Part shown: positions 8,804 to 17,450 of the stretch, piece by piece
Numbering within the stretch: the first letter of the stretch is position 1
Layout: each line of letters starts with the position of its first letter
Origin: JASLCR01 sp036405235
GTDB taxonomy: Bacteria > Patescibacteriota > Saccharimonadia > Saccharimonadales > Saccharimonadaceae
Assembly (NCBI GenBank): GCA_036405235.1
Contig: DASWYA010000001.1
Location: 372,001 to 436,000, forward strand
Direction of reading: 5' to 3'
DNA: 64,000 bases
Notes under the pieces: model-generated
What the model was told of the DNA's origin: nothing
The model's input: only the letters and a program-made list of their open reading frames with translations
Databases searched by the model: none
Position numbers and translations under genes: made by a program

Positions 8804-9166
8804 TTAAAATCCTTTTTTGTTTTGCTCGATCATGTAGTCATTCATCGCGTCGGCCGGCATATTCATGTTGTAGTCGAGATTTTTCATAATCCATATAGAA
8901 GCCACTACGACAATCACCAGCATGATAACACTAAATGAAAAGCCTATCGATTTCCAATATGGCTTTTTCTCGGCTCCAAGATGAAGGAAAGTGAATATCT
9001 GTACTATGAGCTGCAGTACGGCAAATACCATCAAAAGACCGCCGAGCCCGGCTGGGTTCTCAAGCCAATCCCCCTTAATCGCTAAGTATGCCAAGACTGT
9101 AAAAGCAGCCGAACCGACAAATCCTATAATATATCTGCTTACCGCCCGCGAGTATGATTCATTCAT
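8804..9166 (-). CDS. cyoD: Cytochrome bo3 quinol oxidase subunit IV
   Basis: A 120-residue protein with three transmembrane helices, placed in the fixed cyoABCDE order. Subunit IV is non-catalytic and helps assemble the binuclear centre in E. coli. The segment around VQIFTFLHLG is typical of the family. The start codon shares its A with the cyoC stop (1-bp overlap), indicating translational coupling. Confidence 0.9.
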   Translation of the reverse strand: MNESYSRAVSRYIIGFVGSAAFTVLAYLAIKGDWLENPAGLGGLLMVFAVLQLIVQIFTFLHLGAEKKPYWKSIGFSFSVIMLVIVVVASIWIMKNLDYNMNMPADAMNDYMIEQNKKGF

Positions 9167-9744
9167 TACAGATTACCTCCGATCACATATACAATCGTAA
9201 AGATAAATATCCAGACTAGGTCAAGGAAATGCCAGAACATTGTAAACAGACCGAGTTTTCGCAAACGATTACTCGATAGTCCTCGCCTCAGCAGAATAAC
9301 AAGCAGCACGGTCGCCCAGATCAACCCAATAAATATATGGATACCATGAGTGCCTACGAGAGTGAAGAAACTTGAGAGAAACGCACTATGCGTCCATGAA
9401 TGACCTTCGCTTACAAGCGTGCGAAACTCCGCTAGTTCCAGACCTAGGAAACTCACACCAAGCAGGATAGTTCCGAACAAAAAGCTAATCATCTGCTTTG
9501 TCTTGCCAAATTTAGCAGCAGCAAATGCTAAGCCACTTGTGACACTACTTGCAAGCAAGATAAATGTCTGCACCATTACGTAATCAATGTTAAAGATGTC
9601 TTGACCTGACGGTCCACCATTAGTCCCGCCACGCAGCACAACAAATGTCGCGAAAAGACTCGCAAAAAGCATCAAGTCAGTCATGAGATATAGCCAAAAG
9701 CCAAACTCTACTTTATCTTGACGTTTCATATCATGAGTTGTCAT
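9166..9744 (-). CDS. cyoC: Cytochrome bo3 quinol oxidase subunit III
   Basis: A 192-residue membrane protein with five predicted helices, the usual form for quinol-oxidase subunit III. The family-typical GTHGIHIFIGLIW segment near residue 130 and a Trp-rich C-terminal WHFLDLVWIFIF are present. It overlaps cyoB by 4 bp and cyoD by 1 bp. Its role is structural, stabilising subunit I. Confidence 0.94.
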   Translation of the reverse strand: MTTHDMKRQDKVEFGFWLYLMTDLMLFASLFATFVVLRGGTNGGPSGQDIFNIDYVMVQTFILLASSVTSGLAFAAAKFGKTKQMISFLFGTILLGVSFLGLELAEFRTLVSEGHSWTHSAFLSSFFTLVGTHGIHIFIGLIWATVLLVILLRRGLSSNRLRKLGLFTMFWHFLDLVWIFIFTIVYVIGGNL

Positions 9745-11696
9745 ACTTCAGCCTCCAGCTCTGATTTCTTCAAGGTGTATTCACTGTTGTCATCAAGTGT
9801 GCGCCAGGCTATAAATACAATCATAGTGACAAAAGCAACACCCACAAGCCACCACATGTGCCAGATTAGACCAAATCCAACCATACCTGCTGCAAGTGCG
9901 ATATAGAGTCCAAGTGGACTATTCTTTGGAAGCTCAATATCCTGAAGAGACAGCTTGGCTTTCTTGCCAGCCTGCTTGTCATGCCAGAATTGGTCACGCA
10001 CAGTCACTTCGGGTATAGTAGCAAAACTATAGTGTGGGGCTGGGCTTGGAACCGACCACTCTAGCGTACGTCCATTCCATGGATCACCGGTTGTATCGCG
10101 AAGTTTTTTACGATTCTTGATGCTCCAGCCAAGCTGTAATATCATTGCAAATATTCCCGCCCCGATAGTCATCACACCGATAGCCGACACGATAAAGAAC
10201 GGCTGCCATGTTGGATCAGTGTAGTGATCTATGCGACGAACAGCACCCATTAGCCCAAGCGCGTACAGCGGCATGAAGGCTAGCAGGAATCCGATCTGCC
10301 AGAGAACTGCAGATATCTTACCTAGTCCGTCATGCAACTTGAAGCCAAACATCTTCGGGAACCAGTAGGTTAGTCCTGCAAACAAGCCAAACAATACACC
10401 GCCAATAATCGTATTGTGGAAGTGCGCGACCAAGAACATAGTGTTGTGCACTTGGAAATCAAGAGCTGGAACCGCCATCAAGACACCCGTGACACCGCCA
10501 ATCGTAAACGTAAAGATAAACGCCATAAACCACCACATCGGCGCATCAAAGCGAATTCGTCCGCGATACATCGTGAATAGCCAGTTAAATATCTTCACAC
10601 CAGTCGGGATCGCAATAATCATTGTCATGATACCAAAGAATGCATTCACGTTTGCTCCAGCGCCCATTGTAAAGAAGTGATGCTGCCATACGATGAAGCT
10701 AAAGAACATGATGGCGATCAGCGCCGCAACCATAGTCGTATAGCCAAAAATCGCCTTACGTGCAAACGTCGCAACTACTTCCGAGAAAATACCAAATGCT
10801 GGCAAGACGAGAATATAGACTTCAGGATGTCCCCAAGCCCAAATGAGATTAATATACATCATTGGATTTCCACCAGCAGTAGATGTAAAGAAATGCATAT
10901 CCATCAAACGATCAAGTGACAGCATAGCGAGAGTACCCGTGAGTAGTGGGAATGCCAACATAACCAACACTGTCGTCACAAGCACGCTCCAGACAAATAT
11001 TGGCATCTTCATAAGCGTCATACCCGGAGCACGACACTTTATAATTGTTACAAAGAAATTGATTCCCGAGAGTAAGCTGCCCACGCCAGCAATCTGCAAG
11101 CTCCATATCCAATAGTCAACACCCGGTCCAGGGTTGTACTCGAGACCAGTCAATGGAGGATAGCCGAGCCAGCCGCCTGCAGAAAAACCGCCAAATATCA
11201 ACGCTGTATTTACAAGTACCATGCCTCCTGCAAATAGCCAAAAGCTCACCGAATTCAGGAAAGGATATGCCACGTCCCGTGCACCTATCATTAGCGGCAA
11301 AGCGATGTTGATCAGACCAAATACTAGCCCCATTGCGACAAAGAAAATCATTATCGTACCGTGTGCAGTAAAGACTTGCTGGAATGTATCGGTGCTAAAC
11401 GGACCACTCTGATCGCCTACGCTCACAGCAGTATGCGAACGCAACATAAACGCGTCTGCAACCCCTCTTGTGAGCATGAGTAATGAAACTATCACGTACA
11501 TGATACCTATCTTTTTCGCATCAAGACTTGTGATGTAATTTTGCCAGAGCCATTTCCATTTCTTAAAGTAGGTCAGCGCAGCCACTACAGCAAGCAACCC
11601 GAGCGGCATACCGATAGCAGCGCCGATAGTAGCTGGTTCAGACGGAAGATATTCTAAACTCATTCTTCCAAAAATAAATTGCAGAATATCATTCAT
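9741..11696 (-). CDS. cyoB: Cytochrome bo3 quinol oxidase subunit I
   Basis: A 651-residue heme-copper oxidase subunit I that reduces O2 to water and pumps protons. Visible ligands: H112 (AHGTIM, low-spin heme), HPEVY (CuB His cross-linked to Tyr, with the D-channel Glu), HH of WQHHFFTMG (CuB), and HFH of VAHFHNTI (heme ligands), so the active site is complete. Of the quinol-site residues I recall from E. coli (R71, D75, H98, Q101), equivalents of Arg, Asp and Gln are seen (R77, D81, Q107), while the H98 position reads Thr. It overlaps cyoA by 8 bp and cyoC by 4 bp. Confidence 0.97.
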   Translation of the reverse strand: MNDILQFIFGRMSLEYLPSEPATIGAAIGMPLGLLAVVAALTYFKKWKWLWQNYITSLDAKKIGIMYVIVSLLMLTRGVADAFMLRSHTAVSVGDQSGPFSTDTFQQVFTAHGTIMIFFVAMGLVFGLINIALPLMIGARDVAYPFLNSVSFWLFAGGMVLVNTALIFGGFSAGGWLGYPPLTGLEYNPGPGVDYWIWSLQIAGVGSLLSGINFFVTIIKCRAPGMTLMKMPIFVWSVLVTTVLVMLAFPLLTGTLAMLSLDRLMDMHFFTSTAGGNPMMYINLIWAWGHPEVYILVLPAFGIFSEVVATFARKAIFGYTTMVAALIAIMFFSFIVWQHHFFTMGAGANVNAFFGIMTMIIAIPTGVKIFNWLFTMYRGRIRFDAPMWWFMAFIFTFTIGGVTGVLMAVPALDFQVHNTMFLVAHFHNTIIGGVLFGLFAGLTYWFPKMFGFKLHDGLGKISAVLWQIGFLLAFMPLYALGLMGAVRRIDHYTDPTWQPFFIVSAIGVMTIGAGIFAMILQLGWSIKNRKKLRDTTGDPWNGRTLEWSVPSPAPHYSFATIPEVTVRDQFWHDKQAGKKAKLSLQDIELPKNSPLGLYIALAAGMVGFGLIWHMWWLVGVAFVTMIVFIAWRTLDDNSEYTLKKSELEAEV

Positions 11697-12654
11697 GGTG
11701 GTGCTCCATGTGGTTCATAGAATTCATCATACTATGTCCATCTTTACTGTCAGACTCCGAGGCTTCATCCTGCTTTACGGGCTGGCTTGATGCATGCCCT
11801 CCATGCATATACTTCATCATGATGACATCAAACAGCTTCGGCTCATGCAGCATATACGTCCTTTCTTCGCTCATCTGACTCGCCTTCGCAAGTTCTTTAT
11901 ATTCATTTTCATCAAGCATATTGTCGGATTTTTGCGCTTGGTCAAGCCATGAGTTAAATTTATCCTCTGGCATTGACTTGACGAGCAGCTTCATCCGCGC
12001 ATAGCCTTCACCATTTATGTTTGTTGAGTAGCCACGAAACGTTCCTTCATTAGAAGCTACAAGATTAAGCTTTGAGTCCATACCATTCATTGCATAGATC
12101 TGAGAACCAAGAGCCGGCACCCAGAACCCGCTCATTGGAGCATCTGCAGTCAACGAGAATTCTACTGGCACTTTCTGCGGAACCGCCAAATAATTCACGG
12201 TCGCTACACCTTTATCAGGGTAGATAAATAACCACTTCCACTGCAACGCGACGACTTGGACCTTAATTGGATCTTTGTCAGAGGCGATACGTCGATATGG
12301 GTCGAGGCTGTGACTCGTCTGAAATGTAACAACACTGAGCACACCGATAATCGCAATTGGTATACCCCACCACAATGCTTCAAGTGCCGTACTTTTCGTA
12401 AAATTCGGCTGGTACTTTGCTTTTTTATTTCCTTCACGGTAGCGCCACGCAAATCCACCGAGCATAACATATACCGGAATCACGATGAGACCGCTCAGGC
12501 TTAAAGTAAAGATCAGAAGATTTCGTTGCTGAATGGCAATTTCACCACCTGGATTCAGCACGTCAAACTGCTTGTCGTGCACCAACCACCACGCCAGCAA
12601 CGTTAGCCCAGCCGCTACCAAGACACCAATTACTATTCCAAGCCCTCGCTTCAT
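11689..12654 (-). CDS. cyoA: Cytochrome bo3 quinol oxidase subunit II
   Basis: A 321-residue protein with two N-terminal membrane helices (about 5-23 and 45-70) and a cupredoxin domain (about 130-225). The CuA cysteines are absent and the LGSQIYAMNGM segment matches quinol oxidases, so electrons come from quinol rather than cytochrome c. There is no lipobox, unlike E. coli CyoA. The C-terminus (about residues 283-321) is an unusual His/Met-rich tail ending in MEHHHE that could bind copper. It is the first gene of the operon, transcribed from a leaderless promoter 7 nt upstream. Confidence 0.95.
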   Translation of the reverse strand: MKRGLGIVIGVLVAAGLTLLAWWLVHDKQFDVLNPGGEIAIQQRNLLIFTLSLSGLIVIPVYVMLGGFAWRYREGNKKAKYQPNFTKSTALEALWWGIPIAIIGVLSVVTFQTSHSLDPYRRIASDKDPIKVQVVALQWKWLFIYPDKGVATVNYLAVPQKVPVEFSLTADAPMSGFWVPALGSQIYAMNGMDSKLNLVASNEGTFRGYSTNINGEGYARMKLLVKSMPEDKFNSWLDQAQKSDNMLDENEYKELAKASQMSEERTYMLHEPKLFDVIMMKYMHGGHASSQPVKQDEASESDSKDGHSMMNSMNHMEHHHE

Positions 12655-12661
12655 TAGCTTT

Positions 12662-12690
12662 ATGATACCTTGTTAGCCTGGACTGCGCAA
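12662..12690 (-). promoter_or_regulatory. Leaderless promoter of the cyo operon
   Basis: Minus-strand TTGCGC (12685-12690), 17-nt spacer and TATCAT (12662-12667), with 7 nt between the -10 box and the cyoA ATG. The -35 hexamer abuts the pheT stop codon. Confidence 0.75.
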
Positions 12691-15150
12691 CTAGCTTATT
12701 GCAGCTGCAATCGAATCTGTAATAACCGTTACTTCTAGTTCTTTCAAAGTCTTTTCATGACTTGTGACATTTAACCGCAAAGTAATCGTCTTGTATTTGT
12801 CATCCTCGTTTGCCTGGTAGATCGTGACCGGCACAACTATAATATCCGTACGTTCCGGCTTTGAAGCGAACGCAGCTTTAAGCGCTTTTTCGTACACAAC
12901 TTGATACGGTACGCTAGCTTCAACCTTCAGTGATACATCTTGCGATACAGACGGATATCGACTCAATGGCTTGTAGATGTTATCTGCTTTACTCAACACA
13001 TCTTGATGAACTTCAAATCCTGCTGCGAAGCTTGGTAGCTTAAAAGCTTTTCTGACACTCTGTTTAAACTCACCGACCACTCCCCAAATCTGCCCATCTC
13101 GTACAACTACAGCTGATCGGTTCGGGTCGTATGCAGCAGCTAATTGTCTGCCCCATTCGTCACTTTCAAGGTCAAAGTCTGCTAACTTTACAAGATTCAA
13201 CTCAAGACTATTTGTAACTTGCTTGAGATAGTTAATCGCAAAGTAGTATGGCGCACCTTCTGGACTCACTTTATCTCCATACGCTAAGACGAAAGCCAAG
13301 TGGCTATCTTCGTTTGGCACATCAGATTCACTCTCATCCATCTCACCCTTATAGTGAACTTTTCCTTGCTCAAAGATTGCAAATTCATCATATCCAGCCT
13401 TAGCGTTCATATGGATTTTGTCGAGCAAGCTTGGCATGAGCGCTGTTCGATAGTACTGCAAGTCAGGACTCAGAGCATTTGATATTTTGTAGGCATGCTT
13501 TGGATCTTGTCCGGCCCTCGTCATAGTTCTCTCATGCACAAAGCTGTATGTCAGCACTTCGTTTGCGCCGAGTCTTGAAAGTGTTTCTCGAACATTCTGC
13601 TTTAGTTCAAGTTTTTGATTTTTAGATGCTGGCTTCATACTGCGCTTGGGTAGCTCACGCGGCAATTTATCGAAACCGTAGAGCCGACCAACTTCTTCGA
13701 CAATATCTTCAGGCTGTTCAATGTCTGTGCGCCAAAATGGAGAAAAGACTTCAAGATGAGCATTGTGATCACCCGATAACTCCGTCCGCATTTCGACATT
13801 CGTTAGCAGATTTTTGATTTCAGCCTGCTGCAACTTGAGGCCTAGTCGGTCGTTAATAAAATTGTCGGTCACTCGCACTGCATCGTCAGTGCCTTGTACG
13901 CCCAAATCAAACACATTGCTTGCTTGTTCTGCAGGCGAAATATCTTTCATGCTCGTCATCAAAAGATTGATAATACGATTATTTTGCAACGGTGATTGAC
14001 CTTTATTGAATCGAGTCAATGCATCCGTGAATATGCCGTGTCGCATACTGCTCTTACGTGCCGCATACATATCAAATGTCGCAACTTCAAGCACGATATT
14101 TTTCGTATCTAGGGAGACCTCACTGTTACCGCCACCCATGATACCGCCAAGTCCGATAGCACCTTCACCATCCGCAATCACAATATCATCTTCTGTCAGC
14201 TCATATGTCTTACCATTGAGTAATTCGATCTTTTCACCACTTTGCGCCATACGAGCACCGATTTTGTGGCCACGAAGCTTATCATAGTCGTAAGCATGTG
14301 TTGGCTGTGCAGTCAGCAACATCACGTAGTTCGTCACGTCAACAATATTATTGATAGCCTTACCACCCATTGCCACCAATGCACACTGAAGCCACAGCGG
14401 GCTTGATTTTACTTCAACATTTTTCATTGCAGCAAACATAATGCGCGGTACTTTGTCGCCTGCTTCATTGAACACTTCAAGATCTAGACCCTCAGCTGAA
14501 GCAAACTCAGGCATATTCACATACCATTCAGGACTTGTGAATTTGTGACCGAGTATACCTGCAATCTCCCGCGCTACACCAAGCTGACCGAATAGATCCG
14601 GACGATGAGTAAACATCTTATTTTCAATATCGATGATCGTGTCACTAAGGCCATACGCCTCTGCGAAACTTGCACCAGCCTTGATCTCAACATCATACGG
14701 TCGCCACTCATCTGGGTTGATTTCAATAATACCATCATGGTCGCCGTTGATCGCCAACTCGTCACCCGCTGCCAGCATGCCATTACTCATGACGCCACGC
14801 AGTTCACGAGCACCGAGCTTAAATTCATCGTCAGTGCCATACGTACTTGGCACAATAGATTCTGGCGGGAGCCAGACAGCCCACATATCTGCATGTACAT
14901 TTGGCGCACCACAAACAACCTGAATCAGCTCGCCCGCTCCGGCATCGATTTTACACACATTCAAACGATCGGCATTCGGGTGCTTCTCACACTCGACGAC
15001 TTTCACAATCTTTGCATCTTTATACTTGTCCGCAAGATCAATGACTTCTTCGACACCACCAAGTTGCTCATTAATTCGTTTTACTAACTCATCGACTGGA
15101 GGTAGCTCAAAATCGATATATTGTTTGACTGTATTTAAACTGACTTTCAT
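12691..15150 (-). CDS. pheT: Phenylalanyl-tRNA synthetase beta subunit
   Basis: An 819-residue bacterial-type PheRS beta chain. An EMAP/tRNA-binding fold occupies about residues 40-160, followed by the B3/B4 editing region, B5 domain, catalytic-like core and a C-terminal anticodon-binding FDX-ACB domain (about 725-819). With PheS it charges tRNA-Phe; a tRNA-Phe gene lies at 54.0 kb. The start codon ATG overlaps the pheS stop, so the pair is translationally coupled. Length is normal. Confidence 0.97.
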   Translation of the reverse strand: MKVSLNTVKQYIDFELPPVDELVKRINEQLGGVEEVIDLADKYKDAKIVKVVECEKHPNADRLNVCKIDAGAGELIQVVCGAPNVHADMWAVWLPPESIVPSTYGTDDEFKLGARELRGVMSNGMLAAGDELAINGDHDGIIEINPDEWRPYDVEIKAGASFAEAYGLSDTIIDIENKMFTHRPDLFGQLGVAREIAGILGHKFTSPEWYVNMPEFASAEGLDLEVFNEAGDKVPRIMFAAMKNVEVKSSPLWLQCALVAMGGKAINNIVDVTNYVMLLTAQPTHAYDYDKLRGHKIGARMAQSGEKIELLNGKTYELTEDDIVIADGEGAIGLGGIMGGGNSEVSLDTKNIVLEVATFDMYAARKSSMRHGIFTDALTRFNKGQSPLQNNRIINLLMTSMKDISPAEQASNVFDLGVQGTDDAVRVTDNFINDRLGLKLQQAEIKNLLTNVEMRTELSGDHNAHLEVFSPFWRTDIEQPEDIVEEVGRLYGFDKLPRELPKRSMKPASKNQKLELKQNVRETLSRLGANEVLTYSFVHERTMTRAGQDPKHAYKISNALSPDLQYYRTALMPSLLDKIHMNAKAGYDEFAIFEQGKVHYKGEMDESESDVPNEDSHLAFVLAYGDKVSPEGAPYYFAINYLKQVTNSLELNLVKLADFDLESDEWGRQLAAAYDPNRSAVVVRDGQIWGVVGEFKQSVRKAFKLPSFAAGFEVHQDVLSKADNIYKPLSRYPSVSQDVSLKVEASVPYQVVYEKALKAAFASKPERTDIIVVPVTIYQANEDDKYKTITLRLNVTSHEKTLKELEVTVITDSIAAAIS

Positions 15151-16187
15151 TAAAACTGCCTCAAAAAATCTAACTTTGCACTCTCGAAATGTCGTACATC
15201 TTCGATATTATGTTTCATCATCACGAGGCGATCAACACCACAGCCAAAGGCAAATCCAGTATATTCATTTGGATCGATATCAGCAGCTTTTAGAACATTT
15301 GGATGGATCATGCCGCAACCAAGCAGCTCAACCCAACCTTCGCCAGAACATACTTTACAATTTGGATCTTTGCCTTCGCAGAATGGGCAACTGAGGGCAA
15401 ATTCAAAGCTCGGCTCGGTGAATGGGAAATAGAATGGATTTACGCGGACATTAAGTTTCTTGCCATAATATTCTTCGAGAAATTTCTGCAACGTAGCAAT
15501 CAACATGCCAGCATGCACACCCTTAGCTACATACACGCCTTCGACTTGATAGAAAGTGTGTTCATGACGAGCGTCTAGATCTTCGTTGCGGAAGACACGG
15601 TCTGGTACGACCGCTGCGATCGCCTCGCCGTTTTCTAAATTCTTGCGATACTTTTTCAGGACGCGATTTTGCATAGTAGAAGTATGCGCCGGTGCGATAA
15701 ACTGCTCGCCATCCGCGTCAGTCTCAACTGTCATGAATGTGTCGTAATCGTCGCGCGCCGGGTGACCTTTCGGAAAGTTTAGTGACTCAAACATGTGATA
15801 CTGGTCATCGATCTCACGACTTTCTTCCACCACAAAGCCCATGCGTCCAAAAATATCTGAAAGCGTATTAATCTCTTGCATAAGTGGATGCATTGAACCA
15901 ACTTCACTTGGTAAAAAGCTTGGCGCATCTGCATTCACATCCATTGGCGCCGTTACGTCGATAGATGGAAGTTCGACTTCCTTGTCACCTTCGGCCACAA
16001 CCATTGCCTTAAGCTCTTGGCTAAGAGCATTTACCGCTTGACCAAATGTCTTACGATCTTCAGGAGCTACGTCTTTAATGCTCGCGAGTAATGTTTTCAG
16101 TTCAGGCGCTTTTAATATGTCGCTCTTCCGACTGAGTGTTTCGTAACGAGCTAAGAGCTCTTCGCGCACATCCGCAATGTTTTTCAT
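15150..16187 (-). CDS. pheS: Phenylalanyl-tRNA synthetase alpha subunit
   Basis: A 345-residue catalytic alpha chain of PheRS. After an N-terminal helical arm come the class II motifs, including FRNEDLDARHEHTFYQVEG and the motif 3 segment GCGVDRLVMM. A Cys-rich insertion (CPFC...CKVC) near residues 258-275 is the zinc-ribbon-like insert found in many bacterial PheS proteins. It is the first gene of pheST, transcribed from a leaderless promoter 9 nt upstream. Confidence 0.97.
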   Translation of the reverse strand: MKNIADVREELLARYETLSRKSDILKAPELKTLLASIKDVAPEDRKTFGQAVNALSQELKAMVVAEGDKEVELPSIDVTAPMDVNADAPSFLPSEVGSMHPLMQEINTLSDIFGRMGFVVEESREIDDQYHMFESLNFPKGHPARDDYDTFMTVETDADGEQFIAPAHTSTMQNRVLKKYRKNLENGEAIAAVVPDRVFRNEDLDARHEHTFYQVEGVYVAKGVHAGMLIATLQKFLEEYYGKKLNVRVNPFYFPFTEPSFEFALSCPFCEGKDPNCKVCSGEGWVELLGCGMIHPNVLKAADIDPNEYTGFAFGCGVDRLVMMKHNIEDVRHFESAKLDFLRQF

Positions 16188-16196
16188 CTGCTATAA

Positions 16197-16225
16197 AGTA
16201 TACCGTCACATTGAGATGACGACAA
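16197..16225 (-). promoter_or_regulatory. Leaderless promoter of pheST
   Basis: Minus-strand TTGTCG (16220-16225), 17-nt spacer, TATACT (16197-16202), 9 nt before the pheS ATG. Most of it lies inside the 3' end of the upstream small membrane-protein gene. Confidence 0.7.
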
Positions 16226-16442
16226 GCCAAACAATAATTGCAACAGCTGCAACCGCTATCAATATCCAAGCCCATGCGAGGCTAGTCGTTTTTTTGGTAT
16301 TTTCCAGATATGCTGAGTCGTCAATTCCGTCTGGTAATTCACCATCAGCAGCTGCTTTTTTCTTCGCTTTTTCTGCAAGCTCCGCAGCAATTTTTTGCTG
16401 GAGTTTTGTGCGTGTATTCTCTTGATTTACAAATAGTGCCAT
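16206..16442 (-). CDS. Small single-pass membrane protein
   Basis: Function unknown. I choose the ATG at 16442 because a TACAAT box (16449-16454) sits 6 nt upstream; this gives 78 residues. The N-terminal half is charged and helical (KKAAADGELP region) and the C-terminus is one membrane helix at about residues 55-77, so it is a tail-anchored type protein with its bulk in the cytoplasm. It sits head-to-head with the aquaporin gene and its 3' end contains the pheS promoter. Confidence 0.65.
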   Translation of the reverse strand: MALFVNQENTRTKLQQKIAAELAEKAKKKAAADGELPDGIDDSAYLENTKKTTSLAWAWILIAVAAVAIIVWLVVISM

Positions 16443-16527
16443 GTAGCTATTGTAGCACTTCATGTTTTACCAAGTCCTGGTGTGCTATACTGGAGCCATA
16501 TTTCTTATAAGGAGGGGAATACACATT

Positions 16528-17394
16528 ATGGCAACTAAAAAATCAGCTTCGGCCGCGAAAAAGTCGACCAAAAAATCGACTCCTGCCGCCAAGAAAACAA
16601 CGACAAAAGTAACAACCGTAAAAGCCGCAAGCGCAGCAGCTAGCTCAAGCAAAGCATCTACAAAGTTTAGCTTTAGTCGCTCACCGCTTCTTGCAGCAGG
16701 TATCGCTGAACTTGTAGGCACATTTATGCTCGCAGCAATCGTACTCACCACTGCTGGTAGCTCAGTATTGATACTATTTGCGCTCACTGCGATCGTACTT
16801 GCAGTCGGTGCCGTATCTGGTGCTCACGTAAACCCAGCAATCACAATCGGTGCATGGGTTACTCGTCGCGTAGACTCTATGCGTGCAGTCACATATCTTG
16901 TTGCGCAAGTTCTCGGTGCTCTATTAGCACTCGTGGTAGTAAATGGTTTCTTGAGTGCTGCACCAGAACCTGCAGCAAACTCACAGCAAATGCTATTTGC
17001 CGCACAAGCAGCTGCTCCTGAGCTATTTAAGCTTGGCGAAGTTGTAAAAGATAAGGAATGGCTACTCCTTGCTGCCGAAATGCTCGGTACTGCGCTCTTT
17101 GCGTTTGGTGTTGCTTCAACATCTCGTGAAAAGAACCGCATGGCAACCGCGTTTACTGTTGGTGGCTCACTATTCCTAGCACTCACAGTCGTAAGCTACC
17201 TAACAGGTGTTGCTACTGGTGCTGCTGGCAATGCAGGTCCTGCAGTACTCAACCCAGCAATCGCTGCTTCACTACAAGGTCTTGCATGGAGCTGGTGGCC
17301 AATCGCTATCTACGCACTAGCACCTGCCGTAGGTGGTGTAATTGGATTTGCAGTTCGCGATCTACTTCAGAACGAAAGCGAAGCAAAAGCTTAA
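16528..17394 (+). CDS. MIP/aquaporin-family channel with histone-like Lys/Ala N-terminus
   Basis: The ATG at 16528 follows AAGGAGG and gives 288 residues. Residues 1-50 are a Lys/Ala/Ser/Thr tail (AAKKSTKKSTPAAKK) like histone H1 tails. A six-helix aquaporin fold follows with the first NPA box in SGAHVNPAIT. The second box reads VLNPAIA, so the Arg that normally follows NPA in the selectivity filter is missing. The first half is family-typical (water or small-solute channel); the second half is divergent, so selectivity cannot be predicted. An extended -10 (TGCTATACT) is at 16483-16491, and a strong terminator follows. Confidence 0.85.
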   Translation: MATKKSASAAKKSTKKSTPAAKKTTTKVTTVKAASAAASSSKASTKFSFSRSPLLAAGIAELVGTFMLAAIVLTTAGSSVLILFALTAIVLAVGAVSGAHVNPAITIGAWVTRRVDSMRAVTYLVAQVLGALLALVVVNGFLSAAPEPAANSQQMLFAAQAAAPELFKLGEVVKDKEWLLLAAEMLGTALFAFGVASTSREKNRMATAFTVGGSLFLALTVVSYLTGVATGAAGNAGPAVLNPAIAASLQGLAWSWWPIAIYALAPAVGGVIGFAVRDLLQNESEAKA

Positions 17395-17410
17395 GTACGT
17401 TTTACGTATC

Positions 17411-17440
17411 AAAAACTCCCGCGTACGAGCGGGAGTTTTT
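17411..17440 (+). terminator. Bidirectional terminator between aquaporin and rmuC
   Basis: An inverted repeat AAAAACTCCCGC / GCGGGAGTTTTT with a 6-nt loop. The T tract on the plus strand serves the aquaporin gene and the complementary one serves rmuC (stop at 17451). Confidence 0.9.
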
Positions 17441-17450
17441 ATTTGTCATT

